Source: JBIOJM01 sp044450785
GTDB lineage: Bacteria; Planctomycetota; Planctomycetia; Isosphaerales; Isosphaeraceae
DNA length: 9,373 nt
Direction of reading: 5' to 3'
Assembly (NCBI GenBank): GCA_044450785.1
Contig: JBIOJM010000380.1
Location: 1-9,373, forward strand
Shown here: one piece after another, positions 1 to 7,349 of the stretch
How positions within the stretch are numbered: the stretch's first letter is position 1
Layout of the letters: each line of letters starts with the position of its first letter
Notes under the pieces: model-generated
What the model was told of the DNA's origin: nothing
Seen by the model: only the letters and a program-made list of their open reading frames with translations
Databases searched by the model: none
Program-made: the position numbers and the translations under genes

Positions 1-133
1 CGGAGTTCGAGCAAGGCGTTCTGTACGAGTGCGGTCCCGCACAGGTAGGCTTCGGCGGTCGGTTTTATCCTCCTTTCATCGCCTCACCCTTTCTTCTGAA
101 GGTAAACTTAGTCCCGAGCCACTGCGGCTCACG
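1..133. other. Left-edge stretch without a confirmed gene
   Basis: No complete gene is visible here. On the minus strand an AAAGGAGG motif lies at 69-76, and an open frame runs from it to the window edge, beginning KPTAEAYLCG and continuing ALVQNALLEL with mostly G/C third positions. That frame has no ATG, GTG or TTG at a proper distance from the motif; the codon directly after GGAGG is ATA. It may be the 5' end of a gene that continues outside the window, or chance. Together with the repeats up to 470 this forms a gene-free stretch of about 470 bases. Confidence 0.2.
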
Positions 134-299
134 CGCCCTGAAAGGGCGTAACAAGGACAGCCGCCCTGGCTCAATGGAAAATGAAGATCGGTACCGCCGG
201 GATTGAACTCCATGTTCCGCCCTCACAGGGCACGGGTCATCACATTTTGCGAATCCCAGGGCGTTGCCCTGGGCTGGCATGTTGCTGCCCCTGCGGGGC
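134..299 (+). repeat. REP-like array of four short hairpins
   Basis: Four small perfect palindromes, each with a three-base loop, follow one another. They are CGCCCT-GAA-AGGGCG at 134-148, GCCCT-CAC-AGGGC at 219-231, CCCAGGGC-GTT-GCCCTGGG at 255-273 and GCCCC-TGC-GGGGC at 287-299. The first two share the core GCCCT/AGGGC, and the third carries the same core inside out. All frames through the element translate to low-quality, Arg/Pro/Cys-rich peptides, so I regard it as non-coding. Chance translations such as GRCPGL and ALKGRN resemble spurious ORFs I remember from planctomycete genomes, which suggests a dispersed, multi-copy element of the REP/BIME kind. The pairing is seen directly; family membership and multi-copy status are from memory. 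Confidence 0.6.
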
Positions 300-326
300 G
301 AAATCAAAAAAAAGCGCAAATTCAAA

Positions 327-386
327 ACGCGCCGGCGAGGGACCTTCAACCCGTTCAGGAAAATCGGAAGTCCCTCGCTGGCGCGT
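327..386. repeat. 17-bp inverted repeat (TRQRGT-type dispersed palindrome)
   Basis: Bases 327-343 pair with 370-386 around a 26-base loop. Sixteen pairs are Watson-Crick, and the seventeenth (334/379) is G-T. The arms contain GGCGAGGGAC and GTCCCTCGCTGG. On the minus strand the right arm and its flank read as NPTRQRGT, a peptide I remember from many spurious planctomycete ORFs, which points to a dispersed repeat family distinct from the small-hairpin array just to the left. It has no T-run next to the stem, so it does not look like an intrinsic terminator. It may be a mobile palindromic repeat or a fold in the 3' tail of the transcript arriving from 471. Confidence 0.55.
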
Positions 387-432
387 CGGGTTGGTGTCGG
401 CGCCGGCTCCCTCCGGCGATCGATTCACCAAA

Positions 433-454
433 CATCGACAACACATTGTCGATG
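433..454 (-). terminator. Possible terminator hairpin after the 471-2393 gene
   Basis: CATCGACAA (433-441) and TTGTCGATG (446-454) form a perfect 9-bp stem with a four-base loop. The stem starts 16 bases after the minus-strand stop codon at 471. The minus strand then continues GTTTGG, only a weak U-tract, and the stem is only moderately GC-rich. Position and symmetry suit a 3' end signal for the minus-strand gene, but factor-dependent or merely 3'-stabilising activity is equally possible. Confidence 0.4.
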
Positions 455-470
455 CGCGCTCGCCACGGGC

Positions 471-2393
471 CTACGGCTTCCGTCGATGACGAACTTCGCT
501 CTTAACCGGGTGCTCCAGGCTCTGGACCTGATCCCGCGCGAAACGGACCTTCGCATCGAGCTCGATCATCAGGGCGCATGCGGCCTGGGCCTCCTGCCTG
601 GCGCGGGCTTCAAATTCACTCGCCGCGCGGAGGTCGGTCCGGGCACGCGTCAGATCGCCGGCGAAGGTGGCCAGCTCGCGCTGCTTGGTCGCGACGCGAT
701 CGGCGGCCTCATGGGCCTTCTTGTGCACCTCCTGGGGTCTGGCGCTTGCCTCGTGGGCCTTTGAATTCTCCTCGCGGTAGAGCTTGCGGGCGGCGTTGAA
801 TGAGGCGTCCGGCAGCCGGTCAGCTAAATCATCGACACCTGTTCCGACCGGCCCGAGGGCTGCCCGTAGGTTCGTCTGCGCCTCCCGGATACTGGGCCAG
901 ACGAAGCGATGATGGAGCGTGAACTCGGCCTCCAGCCGGCCGTTGGACTGGTCAAGCTCCAGTACGTTGAGCTCGTAGCACTTGCTGTTTCCGAGCGCGA
1001 GCTGGCTCAAGAAAGTAGCGACGATCTCACCGAAATCCGAATAGCGCAAGTCGACAATGAGCCTGTCAGGGCCGGCGGCTGAGTCGATGTCTTCCTTCCG
1101 CGGGCCGATGGCGGCCCGGGCCAATCGTCGGGGCCTGGCGGCGGCGTCGATGGCGGGAAGGCCGAGCTGTGCGGTCCATCCCACGAGACGGCGGATCCTC
1201 GGGTCGGTCTTGGACGGAAGGAGCCCTGGGAGCTTGTCGATGGCGGGGGCCGGCAGCCGGAAGTCATCTTCGAGCTGGGAGGCGAGCGATCCGTGGCCCC
1301 AGGCCGGGCCGTTCCACACGACGGCCAGGGCAGGGCGTTTCTCGGTCATCTCCCACGTAGCCCGATCGCCCGTCTGGCCCTTCGGCCGCAGCCGCTGGAG
1401 GAAGTCGAAGGGGACCTCCGTGCTGCCGGCTGATTCAAACCGGTGCGTGACGTCGACCTGCCTGGTCTTGACCGACAGCCCCAGACGCGGGCAGGAGCGC
1501 GTGCGGATCAAGTCCACCAGGGCCGCGCAGGGTTCGGGCCCGAGGTCCTTGACGCCCTTCAGCCTGAGCCAGGAGGAGAAGTCTTCATACTCGAGCTGGA
1601 TCTGCCGCCGTGCCAGGGCGAGCTCTCCCTCGACCGAGCCTCCCCTGGTGAGGACGGCCGTGGTGAAGTCGCCCGCGAGCCGTTCGGGGGATGCCCACTC
1701 GATGAACCGCCGGGAGAGCAGGTAGACATTGGCTGCACCGTGCTCGGCGGCGAGGCTTGCCTGGACCTCGACGTAGTTGCTCGTGAGCCGGCCGTGGATG
1801 CCGAGCGTCTCGGCGGCCAGCTCCAGCGGATCGACGTCGGGAAGCTTGAATTGGCCGGCTAACAGAGCTTCAAGATCGCCGGCACCAAGCTTGACGCCCG
1901 GGCCCGTGTCCAGGCTCAGGTCGAAGGCGCCGGTCATCACGTTGAGGGTCAGCCTGCCGTGTTGCGATCGGTCGTAGGCCACGAGCGGCCGGTTGAGGAA
2001 CCGGTCACGGGCCCGTTCCATGTCCCTGCGGCTGCGCTCGACAGCTTGCGTGGCCTGGCTGGGAAGTTGGTCGGCTCGAGCGGCGTCACTTCGGGCGAGG
2101 TCTGCGGCCTTCTCGGCGTCTTGGAGGACCCGCTCGACCGCGTGGTGTGCAGCCTGGCAGGCGTGGAGCACCGCCGCGCGGGCCATACGGAGCGACTGGG
2201 CGGCGGAGAGCTGCTCGGCGGTTGCCGTGACTCGCCCCCTGGCTGCTTCCAGCTTCCGCTCCGCCTGGACAAGGTCCTTTTGGGCCGAGGAGATCGGGTC
2301 GCCGCGGCCGACACCCCCCCCTCCCAGGGAGACCAACACGAGCACCATGCGACCCATCGCGCGCGATACCGCCATCTTCGACGAAGTCCGCAT
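471..2393 (-). CDS. Exported coiled-coil protein of unknown function
   Basis: I do not recognise this 640-residue protein. The N-terminus (about 1-32) has basic residues followed by a short hydrophobic stretch (MVLVLVSLGG) and a small-residue region, which looks like a weak signal peptide, so export to the periplasm is likely. Residues about 34-133 are Ala/Glu/Arg-rich and strongly helical, as expected for a coiled coil. Residues about 140-530 are mixed and look globular. Residues about 532-628 form a second coiled-coil-like segment rich in Ala, Arg and Glu, and the tail is basic. The helix-globule-helix order could fold back as an antiparallel coiled coil holding a central body. The ATG at 2393 is preceded by a strong AGGGAGGAGG ribosome site (plus-strand 2403-2412); Met7 and Met13 are weaker alternatives. 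It stands alone, divergent from the Uma2 gene, with a hairpin after its stop. No enzymatic motif or lipobox is evident. Confidence 0.75.
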   Translation of the reverse strand: MRTSSKMAVSRAMGRMVLVLVSLGGGGVGRGDPISSAQKDLVQAERKLEAARGRVTATAEQLSAAQSLRMARAAVLHACQAAHHAVERVLQDAEKAADLARSDAARADQLPSQATQAVERSRRDMERARDRFLNRPLVAYDRSQHGRLTLNVMTGAFDLSLDTGPGVKLGAGDLEALLAGQFKLPDVDPLELAAETLGIHGRLTSNYVEVQASLAAEHGAANVYLLSRRFIEWASPERLAGDFTTAVLTRGGSVEGELALARRQIQLEYEDFSSWLRLKGVKDLGPEPCAALVDLIRTRSCPRLGLSVKTRQVDVTHRFESAGSTEVPFDFLQRLRPKGQTGDRATWEMTEKRPALAVVWNGPAWGHGSLASQLEDDFRLPAPAIDKLPGLLPSKTDPRIRRLVGWTAQLGLPAIDAAARPRRLARAAIGPRKEDIDSAAGPDRLIVDLRYSDFGEIVATFLSQLALGNSKCYELNVLELDQSNGRLEAEFTLHHRFVWPSIREAQTNLRAALGPVGTGVDDLADRLPDASFNAARKLYREENSKAHEASARPQEVHKKAHEAADRVATKQRELATFAGDLTRARTDLRAASEFEARARQEAQAACALMIELDAKVRFARDQVQSLEHPVKSEVRHRRKP

Positions 2394-2567
2394 CGACCGT
2401 CCCCTCCTCCCTGAGCCGTAGACGACAGGGCCCCACCGGGCCGTCTCATATCATCGGGCGTGTCGATTCAGACTCTCGACGGGAAGGCAAGACGGGGCGA
2501 GATGACCTGGACGGTTTGACGGGTTGTATTGGATTTTCTAAAGGAACAACCGGGTTTCGGAGTGCAC

Positions 2568-2596
2568 TTGGATCGGAACCGAAGGGGTGCGATAAT
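2568..2596 (+). promoter_or_regulatory. Sigma70-type promoter for the Uma2 gene
   Basis: TTGGAT (2568-2573) and GATAAT (2591-2596) are separated by exactly 17 bases, and TG stands two bases before the -10 box, giving an extended -10. Transcription would begin near 2603, about 26 bases before the chosen ATG. The stretch is richer in A/T than its surroundings. It lies in the 235-bp divergent spacer between the coiled-coil gene and the Uma2 gene. I see no equally good promoter for the opposite direction. Confidence 0.55.
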
Positions 2597-2628
2597 TGAA
2601 AGATCGAAGACCGAAGGAGGAGGCTGCC

Positions 2629-3192
2629 ATGTCCACGGCATCGCTAACGACACCTGCCTTGCTGACCGCCGAGCAATTCGCCGAGCGGCCCGACCCGGGC
2701 TATCCCGAGGAGCTCGTGAGAGGAAGGATCGTGCCGATGCCATGGCCCAAGCCGCGTCACGGTGAGATCTGCGGTAGTGCTTGCCGAATCCTGGGAAATC
2801 ACGCCGAGGATCGCGACCTGGGTCGCGTGCTCAGTAATGACACGGGCGTGATTACCGAGCGAGGCCCCGACACGGTTCGAGGGGCCGACATTTCCTTCCA
2901 CAGCTTCGCGCGAGTTCCGAAGGGGCCTTTGCCCGATCGCTATCTTGACACCCCGCCCGACTTGGTTGTCGAGGTCCTATCACCGAGTGACCGCTGGCCG
3001 AAGGTGCTCGCGAAGGTGGCGGAGTATCTCGACGCGGGGACGACCGTCGTCCTCGTGCTCGATGACCAGCGTCGCCTGGCGCACATCTACCGAGCTGATG
3101 GAACGACGCGCTTGCTCGGCGCCGAAGAGGAGCTGACCATTCCCGATCTGCTCGGCGACTTCCACGTCAGCGTCGGACGATTCTTCGAGTGA
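2629..3192 (+). CDS. Uma2 family protein (putative PD-(D/E)XK-fold nuclease)
   Basis: This 187-residue protein has the Uma2/DUF820 pattern. An N-terminal helix with EELVRGRIVPMPWP (27-40) leads to the conserved His-Gly (44-45). The strand RGADISF (84-90) supplies Asp87, and PDLVVEVLSPSDRWPKV (110-126) supplies Asp111 and Glu115. Lys129 and Tyr133 then lead into the AGTTVVLVLDDQRR strand (136-149). These acidic residues fit the nuclease-like fold assigned to the family, whose substrate and cellular role are not established. Length is normal. I chose the ATG at 2629 because AAGGAGGAGG (2614-2623) lies five bases upstream; a TTG at 2596 in the same frame overlaps the -10 box and is unlikely. A decayed second Uma2 copy follows in the same direction. 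Uma2 genes are abundant in planctomycetes and often tandem, so lineage-specific duplication is likely. No methyltransferase or toxin-antitoxin partner is adjacent. Confidence 0.85.
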   Translation: MSTASLTTPALLTAEQFAERPDPGYPEELVRGRIVPMPWPKPRHGEICGSACRILGNHAEDRDLGRVLSNDTGVITERGPDTVRGADISFHSFARVPKGPLPDRYLDTPPDLVVEVLSPSDRWPKVLAKVAEYLDAGTTVVLVLDDQRRLAHIYRADGTTRLLGAEEELTIPDLLGDFHVSVGRFFE

Positions 3193-3243
3193 GGCACTCG
3201 CCGGCCCCGTTTGTTGGGACGCCAAGGAACCGGAGCGAACCCG

Positions 3244-3538
3244 ATGTCGAACATACCGTCAACGCAAACGACGCCAGCGCCGGCCCCCTTGGCATCGCCA
3301 GCCGTCTACCGCATGACAGTGGACGAATTTGAAGGGAAAGAAACAGGTCAATTACGCTCGCGGTGGGATTCCCGTCTACTGGATCGTCAACCTGGTCGAT
3401 CGCCAAGTCGAGTGCTATACCGGCCCGGGCTCGGCCGGTTATGCGTCGCGCGTCGACCTGACGGTCGGGCAGGATGTCCCGGTCGTGATCGATGGGGTTG
3501 AAGCCGGTCGGATCGCCGTGGCGCATATCCTGCCCTGA
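3244..3538 (+). pseudogene. Uma2 family relic with core deletion and frame change
   Basis: Two pieces of a second Uma2 gene lie side by side in different frames. The first, from the ATG at 3244, encodes about 30 residues ending AVYRMTVDEFE, the usual start of a Uma2 protein. The second, shifted by one base from about 3332 to the stop at 3536-3538, encodes about 66 residues including NYARGGIPVYWIVNLVDRQV and ending GRIAVAHILP, the usual C-terminal third. The junction is near 3330-3338. Compared with the 187-residue neighbour, roughly 90-100 residues are missing, including the His-Gly site and the acidic residues of the nuclease core. Without that core and with the frame broken, neither piece should be functional. 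It begins 51 bases after the intact Uma2 stop, which suggests an old tandem pair in which one copy decayed. Confidence 0.8.
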
Positions 3539-3572
3539 AAACCATGACTCCGGCCTCTCGACCGATCACTTG

Positions 3573-3728
3573 TTAGCCATTCGCGTCGGCGGACGTCCGC
3601 GAGGGGTCCGGCTTTTTCCCCGACGCGCGAGCAGCGGCCCGATCCATTAGCGCCTTGATCTCGGCGACAACGCCCGGCCGCTCGTCTTCCGGGATGCTAG
3701 ACAAGTCGATGGTCAGCGCGGCGGAGTC
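3573..3728 (-). other. Out-of-frame C-terminal remnant of the GTPase gene
   Basis: Directly after the GTPase gene, in the frame reached by adding one base to the G4 run at 3728-3731, 51 codons stay open to a TAA at 3573-3575. They read DSAALTIDLSSIPEDERPGV and continue through KALMDRAAARASGKKPDPS. About four fifths of third positions are G/C, the composition is that of an ordinary soluble helical tail, and no usable start codon stands at its head. It is better explained as the original end of the GTPase than as a separate gene. The intact protein would have been about 570 residues. Whether the slip is a real mutation, an assembly error or ribosomal frameshifting cannot be told from one sequence. 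Confidence 0.6.
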
Positions 3729-5284
3729 CCCGCATGGTGGCGAGCTTTCAGGCTGCCCCAGAGCGATCGGCCGTGCTGGCCGAGCTGGCTTACCAGCCGC
3801 CCGACCTTCGAGCGCCCGGCGACTTCATGGAGCCGCCGGATCAGGGCCGTCCGCTCGGCTTTGAGGAGAAGGGGTGCCAGGGTCGGCACGACGTGCTCGA
3901 TGACGCCGAAACACGTCTCATCCCCCAGGCCAACCGCGACGAATTCGTGAAACGTCGGCGGCAGCAGGGCCCGAAGGGCGTCGAATTGAGCACGATGGAG
4001 CGACTCTTGAATTGGGGGGACGCTGGAACGTTCGGAGTGACGCTTCCAGTCGCCGCCGAATTCGGGGCGATCCACGCCGGTGACCACGACCAGGGCCGGC
4101 GGGACTTCATGTTGTAAATGTTCCTGGAACCAGCGGTCCCACCCGTGGGCGAATGCGACGTCAGTCGAATGGTCCCGCTGGCATCCGTCGACGACGAGCA
4201 CGAGGAGATCACACTCGGCGGCGGCCGTCAGGGCCGCCTGACGCGATGCGCGGTCGCGGCGGCTCTCCGCGGCGGTTGAAACGGGGTACCCGCTCGATTC
4301 GATCCAGCGCGCCTCCTTCATCCGATCGAGCAAGGCCGGCTCGAGTCCCAGCCCAACAACGCGGGCCTTGATCAGGTTCATCTCGCCGGAACAGGCTTGC
4401 TGGATCATCGCGATCAATCGTGACTTGCCGGCCCCCCGCGCGCCGGCCACGACGATCGAGAGTGGCTTCAGGTCCTGGTCGGGGCCAGTCGACAAGGTGG
4501 CGTGCGGCCGGCGGGTCAACCGGCGATACTGTGAGGCGCCGATGGCCAGACGCCCGCTCAAGAGCTCGATCAAGTGCATTCCGAGCCGGTTGACGTAGGC
4601 CTGGTAGAACCAGCGCAGCAAGTTGTGCTGCATGGACTTCCACGCGGGCTTGACGATCCATTCCCGGGTGCTGAGCCGGGTGAGGCCGGTGACCGGGTTG
4701 AGAAAAGGCAAGACGAAGGAATACAGGTCGTTGGCCTTGTTGATGTAACCGGCGACCTGGACGGCCCGCCGCCAGTGAGCCGGGGCGATCAAGTCGCCGC
4801 CCGGGACCTGGCGACCGAGCCCCGCCAGGTCTTCGGCGGCCAGCTCGAAGGCGGTCAAGAGCTCGACGACCGGGACATCGTCGAGCGGGTTGGCGGTGAA
4901 GGGATGATAATGGTCCGCAAGGCGCCCGAGCAGACGGCGGCCCGTTTCGATGTAGACGTCGCCCCCCAGCAGAACATCGAAGGACAGTTTTTCTCCATGA
5001 TCGGCCTCATCCTCGACCAGCTTCCAGGCATCGCGGTCGCGCGGTGAGAAGGTCTGGGGCGCGTCCCAGTCCAGGGGTGGCATGAGCGGCCGTGTCGTCT
5101 TGGTCCAGCGCGAGGCCAGCAGGGAGAACGCGCCCCCCGCGGCCAACCAGAGCACGGCGGCGACGGTGCAGGCCACCCAGCCGCGCTCCCAGAGCCAGAT
5201 CATGCCCAGGCCGACGTAGGCCAGGACCGGCCCCACCAGGAGCATGACCAGGACCCACGATCGCCACTGCTTGAGCGGGCTCAC
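3713..5284 (-). CDS. Membrane-anchored P-loop GTPase-like protein
   Basis: The 523-residue product begins with two hydrophobic helices (about 10-31 and 36-57), placing it in the inner membrane. A mainly helical region of about 200 residues follows, with no motif I know. The nucleotide-binding domain starts near 273: SIVVAGARGAGKS (276-288) is a clear Walker A. WIESSGY (327-333) sits where a G3 DxPG would lie, with Glu replacing Asp. CDLLVLVVDG (358-367) is the following strand, and VVTGVD (400-405) occupies the N/TKxD position. This resembles Era/EngB/YfjP-type TRAFAC GTPases with degenerate G3 and G4 motifs, so binding is likelier than efficient hydrolysis. The GTG start at 5284 has GGAGG seven bases upstream (plus-strand 5292-5296), and the gene begins 39 bases after pheT ends, suggesting co-transcription. 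The C-terminus seems cut short by a frameshift at 3728-3731. A specific role is unknown. Confidence 0.8.
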   Translation of the reverse strand: MSPLKQWRSWVLVMLLVGPVLAYVGLGMIWLWERGWVACTVAAVLWLAAGGAFSLLASRWTKTTRPLMPPLDWDAPQTFSPRDRDAWKLVEDEADHGEKLSFDVLLGGDVYIETGRRLLGRLADHYHPFTANPLDDVPVVELLTAFELAAEDLAGLGRQVPGGDLIAPAHWRRAVQVAGYINKANDLYSFVLPFLNPVTGLTRLSTREWIVKPAWKSMQHNLLRWFYQAYVNRLGMHLIELLSGRLAIGASQYRRLTRRPHATLSTGPDQDLKPLSIVVAGARGAGKSRLIAMIQQACSGEMNLIKARVVGLGLEPALLDRMKEARWIESSGYPVSTAAESRRDRASRQAALTAAAECDLLVLVVDGCQRDHSTDVAFAHGWDRWFQEHLQHEVPPALVVVTGVDRPEFGGDWKRHSERSSVPPIQESLHRAQFDALRALLPPTFHEFVAVGLGDETCFGVIEHVVPTLAPLLLKAERTALIRRLHEVAGRSKVGRLVSQLGQHGRSLWGSLKARHHAGTPPR

Positions 5285-5323
5285 ACGCCAGCCTCCGCAC
5301 CGATCCCCGAATCGCGCCGCCGT

Positions 5324-7339
5324 TTAAATACGCAGCACAGAGTGGAATCGGGCCTCACATGCCTCGACCACGGCCTTGACGGCACATTCGACTTCCTCGC
5401 CGGTCAGCGTTCGCTCCGGATGGCGGAAGACCATGCTGAAGTGGACGCTCTCATCCCCCTCCGCGATGTTACCGCCGCGGAACGTGTCCTCATACTGGAC
5501 GGTTTCCAGAGTCGGACCGGCGGCCCCGATCACGGCCTCACACAGCTCGGACCACGGCAACGCCCGCGCCACCACGAGCGAGAGGTCGCGGACCACGGCC
5601 GGGAACGGCGGCAACGGACGGTTTCGGGCCACCAGGTCGGCCCTATCTAACAGGACGTCGAACTCGAGCTCAACCGCCGCGCATTTCTCACGCAGCTCGA
5701 AAAGTGAGAGCTGCGCCTGATCGATCTCGCCCAGGTAGCCGAGGTGAGTCTCACCCAGGAGCAGCTCGGCGGCTCGCCCCGGCGCGAACAGCGGTATCTC
5801 GACCGGGCGCGCCCGGAGCGGAGCGGTCGCGTGGACCCCGTCCAGCAGCGCCTCGACAGTGCCCTTCAAGCCCCGGAAATCGCGCCCCGAGACGAGTGCC
5901 AACCGGGCCGGCTCCGCGGGCATCACCTGGCCTGGGCGGGGGACGTAGACGTTGGCGATTTCGAAGAGCTCGGCATCGAACTGGCCGTGAGCTTCGTTGT
6001 GCAAGCGAACCGCGAGGAGGCTGGGGACCAGGCTCTGCCGGAGGGCCGTCTCGCGTTTGCGGCTCTGGTGGTCGACGCGCAGCGGCGAGGAAGCGGGACC
6101 GGGCCGGACCGGGGCCCCGAGCCGATCGTCGACCAGGCTGAACGTCACGGCCTCGTCGAAGCCGGCGCCGGCCAGGAGATGGCGTACCGCCGACTCGACC
6201 CGCTCGCGCGCGCCACGGGTCGCGCTGGTCAAGGGTACGGCCCAGTCTTCCGGGATATGATGGTAACCGTGGATCCGCGCGACCTCCTCAATCAAGTCGA
6301 TCTCGCGTTCCAGGTCGCTGCGCCACGAGGGGGGGCGGACGGTGAGCGAGCGATCGTCCTGGGCGATCGGCTCCAACCCCAGGGAGGTCAAGATCCGCGC
6401 GGCGGTCGCGCGGTCGATGGAGATGCCAAGGATGCGCTCGATCTGGCCGAGCCGGAGCACGATCGGCGGCCGATCCGCCGGCGGCAAACCGAGGTCGATC
6501 ACTCCGGGATGAAGGGTGCCGCCGGCCACGTCGAGGATCAGCTCCGCGGCGCGCCGGCTGGCCCACTCGGTCCGCTCGGGATCGAGCGGGCGCTCGAAAC
6601 GGAAGCTCGACGGGCTGAAGAGCGCCAGCGCCCGGGAGGTCCTCCGCACGGTGATCGCGTCGAACTGGGCCGCCTCGATCAGGACATGGGTCGTGCCGGA
6701 GCCGATCTCGGTCTCCGCGCCTCCCATGACGCCCGCCAGGCCGACGGGGCGGGCCCCGTCCGCGATCACCAGCATGTCGGGGTAGAGCTCGTAGACCCGG
6801 TTATTGATCGCCGTGAGCGTTTCGCCCATTCGGGCGCGGCGGACGACCAGCCGGTGAAGGGCCAGCCGGTCCAGGTCGTACGCATGCAGCGGCTGGCCGC
6901 ACTCGAACATGACGTAGTTGGTCACGTCGACGATGTTGCTGATCGGGCGGACGCCGATCGTCTCGAGCCGCTTGCGCAGCCACCAGGGGCTCTCACCGAC
7001 CTTGACCCCCGAGACAACCCGGGCGGTAAACCGCGGGCAGAGGGCGCGGTCCTCGACCGCCACGCTGGTGCGTGTCTCGATCGGCGGCCCGGCGGTCACG
7101 GGCCGGGGATCCGGCACGCGCAGCATCTTTTCGTAGAGGACCGAGATCTCGCGGGCGACGCCCAAGTGCCCCAGGCAGTCGGGCCGGTTGCTCGTCACCT
7201 CCAGGTCGATTGCGATATCACCTCCGACATCCGAGATCGACTCGAGATTCAGGCCGGCCAGGGCCAGCCGCTCGGTCAGGACGTCGACAGGCATGTCGAG
7301 CCGCAGGTAATCGGTAAGCCAGTTCCAACTGACAATCAT
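5324..7339 (-). CDS. pheT: Phenylalanine--tRNA ligase beta subunit, short form
   Basis: This cytoplasmic subunit pairs with PheS in an (alpha-beta)2 enzyme that charges tRNA-Phe; the beta subunit carries editing and tRNA-contact domains. The 671 residues start MIVSWNWLTDYL, typical of PheT. A B3/B4 editing region follows (about 95-275, including SNIVDVTNYVMFECGQPLHA at 134-153 and GVMGG at 203-207), then B5 (about 288-360, PPSWRSDLEREIDLIEEVAR at 336-355). Next come the inactive synthetase-like core (about 375-570) and a C-terminal FDX-ACB anticodon-binding domain (about 578-671, FPAVVRDLSLVV). The roughly 110-residue OB-fold tRNA-binding domain, found near residues 40-150 in E. coli PheT, is absent: LESISDVGG runs straight into IDLEVTSNRPDCLG. 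This explains the length against about 795 residues in E. coli. The ATG at 7339 follows the permease stop by 10 bases with only a weak ribosome site, suggesting translational coupling. pheS is not adjacent. Confidence 0.97.
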   Translation of the reverse strand: MIVSWNWLTDYLRLDMPVDVLTERLALAGLNLESISDVGGDIAIDLEVTSNRPDCLGHLGVAREISVLYEKMLRVPDPRPVTAGPPIETRTSVAVEDRALCPRFTARVVSGVKVGESPWWLRKRLETIGVRPISNIVDVTNYVMFECGQPLHAYDLDRLALHRLVVRRARMGETLTAINNRVYELYPDMLVIADGARPVGLAGVMGGAETEIGSGTTHVLIEAAQFDAITVRRTSRALALFSPSSFRFERPLDPERTEWASRRAAELILDVAGGTLHPGVIDLGLPPADRPPIVLRLGQIERILGISIDRATAARILTSLGLEPIAQDDRSLTVRPPSWRSDLEREIDLIEEVARIHGYHHIPEDWAVPLTSATRGARERVESAVRHLLAGAGFDEAVTFSLVDDRLGAPVRPGPASSPLRVDHQSRKRETALRQSLVPSLLAVRLHNEAHGQFDAELFEIANVYVPRPGQVMPAEPARLALVSGRDFRGLKGTVEALLDGVHATAPLRARPVEIPLFAPGRAAELLLGETHLGYLGEIDQAQLSLFELREKCAAVELEFDVLLDRADLVARNRPLPPFPAVVRDLSLVVARALPWSELCEAVIGAAGPTLETVQYEDTFRGGNIAEGDESVHFSMVFRHPERTLTGEEVECAVKAVVEACEARFHSVLRI

Positions 7340-7349
7340 CGTTGGTTGC

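Noticed and set aside
1..68. Minus-strand partial gene at the left edge
   Set aside because: The frame is gene-like but has no acceptable start codon near the AAAGGAGG motif and only about 22 codons are visible, too few to call.
181..764. Several overlapping short plus-strand frames
   Set aside because: They translate the palindromic repeats or run antisense to the end of the coiled-coil gene, and they lack ribosome sites and recognisable domains.
2596..2628. TTG start for the Uma2 gene, adding 11 residues
   Set aside because: The TTG overlaps the -10 box of the promoter, and the ATG at 2629 has a much better ribosome site.
3590..3617. Plus-strand terminator after the Uma2 genes
   Set aside because: The stem CGGAC/GTCCG is only five pairs with a five-base T-run, and both lie in the remnant GTPase coding tail (codons for GKKP), so the T-run is explained by coding.
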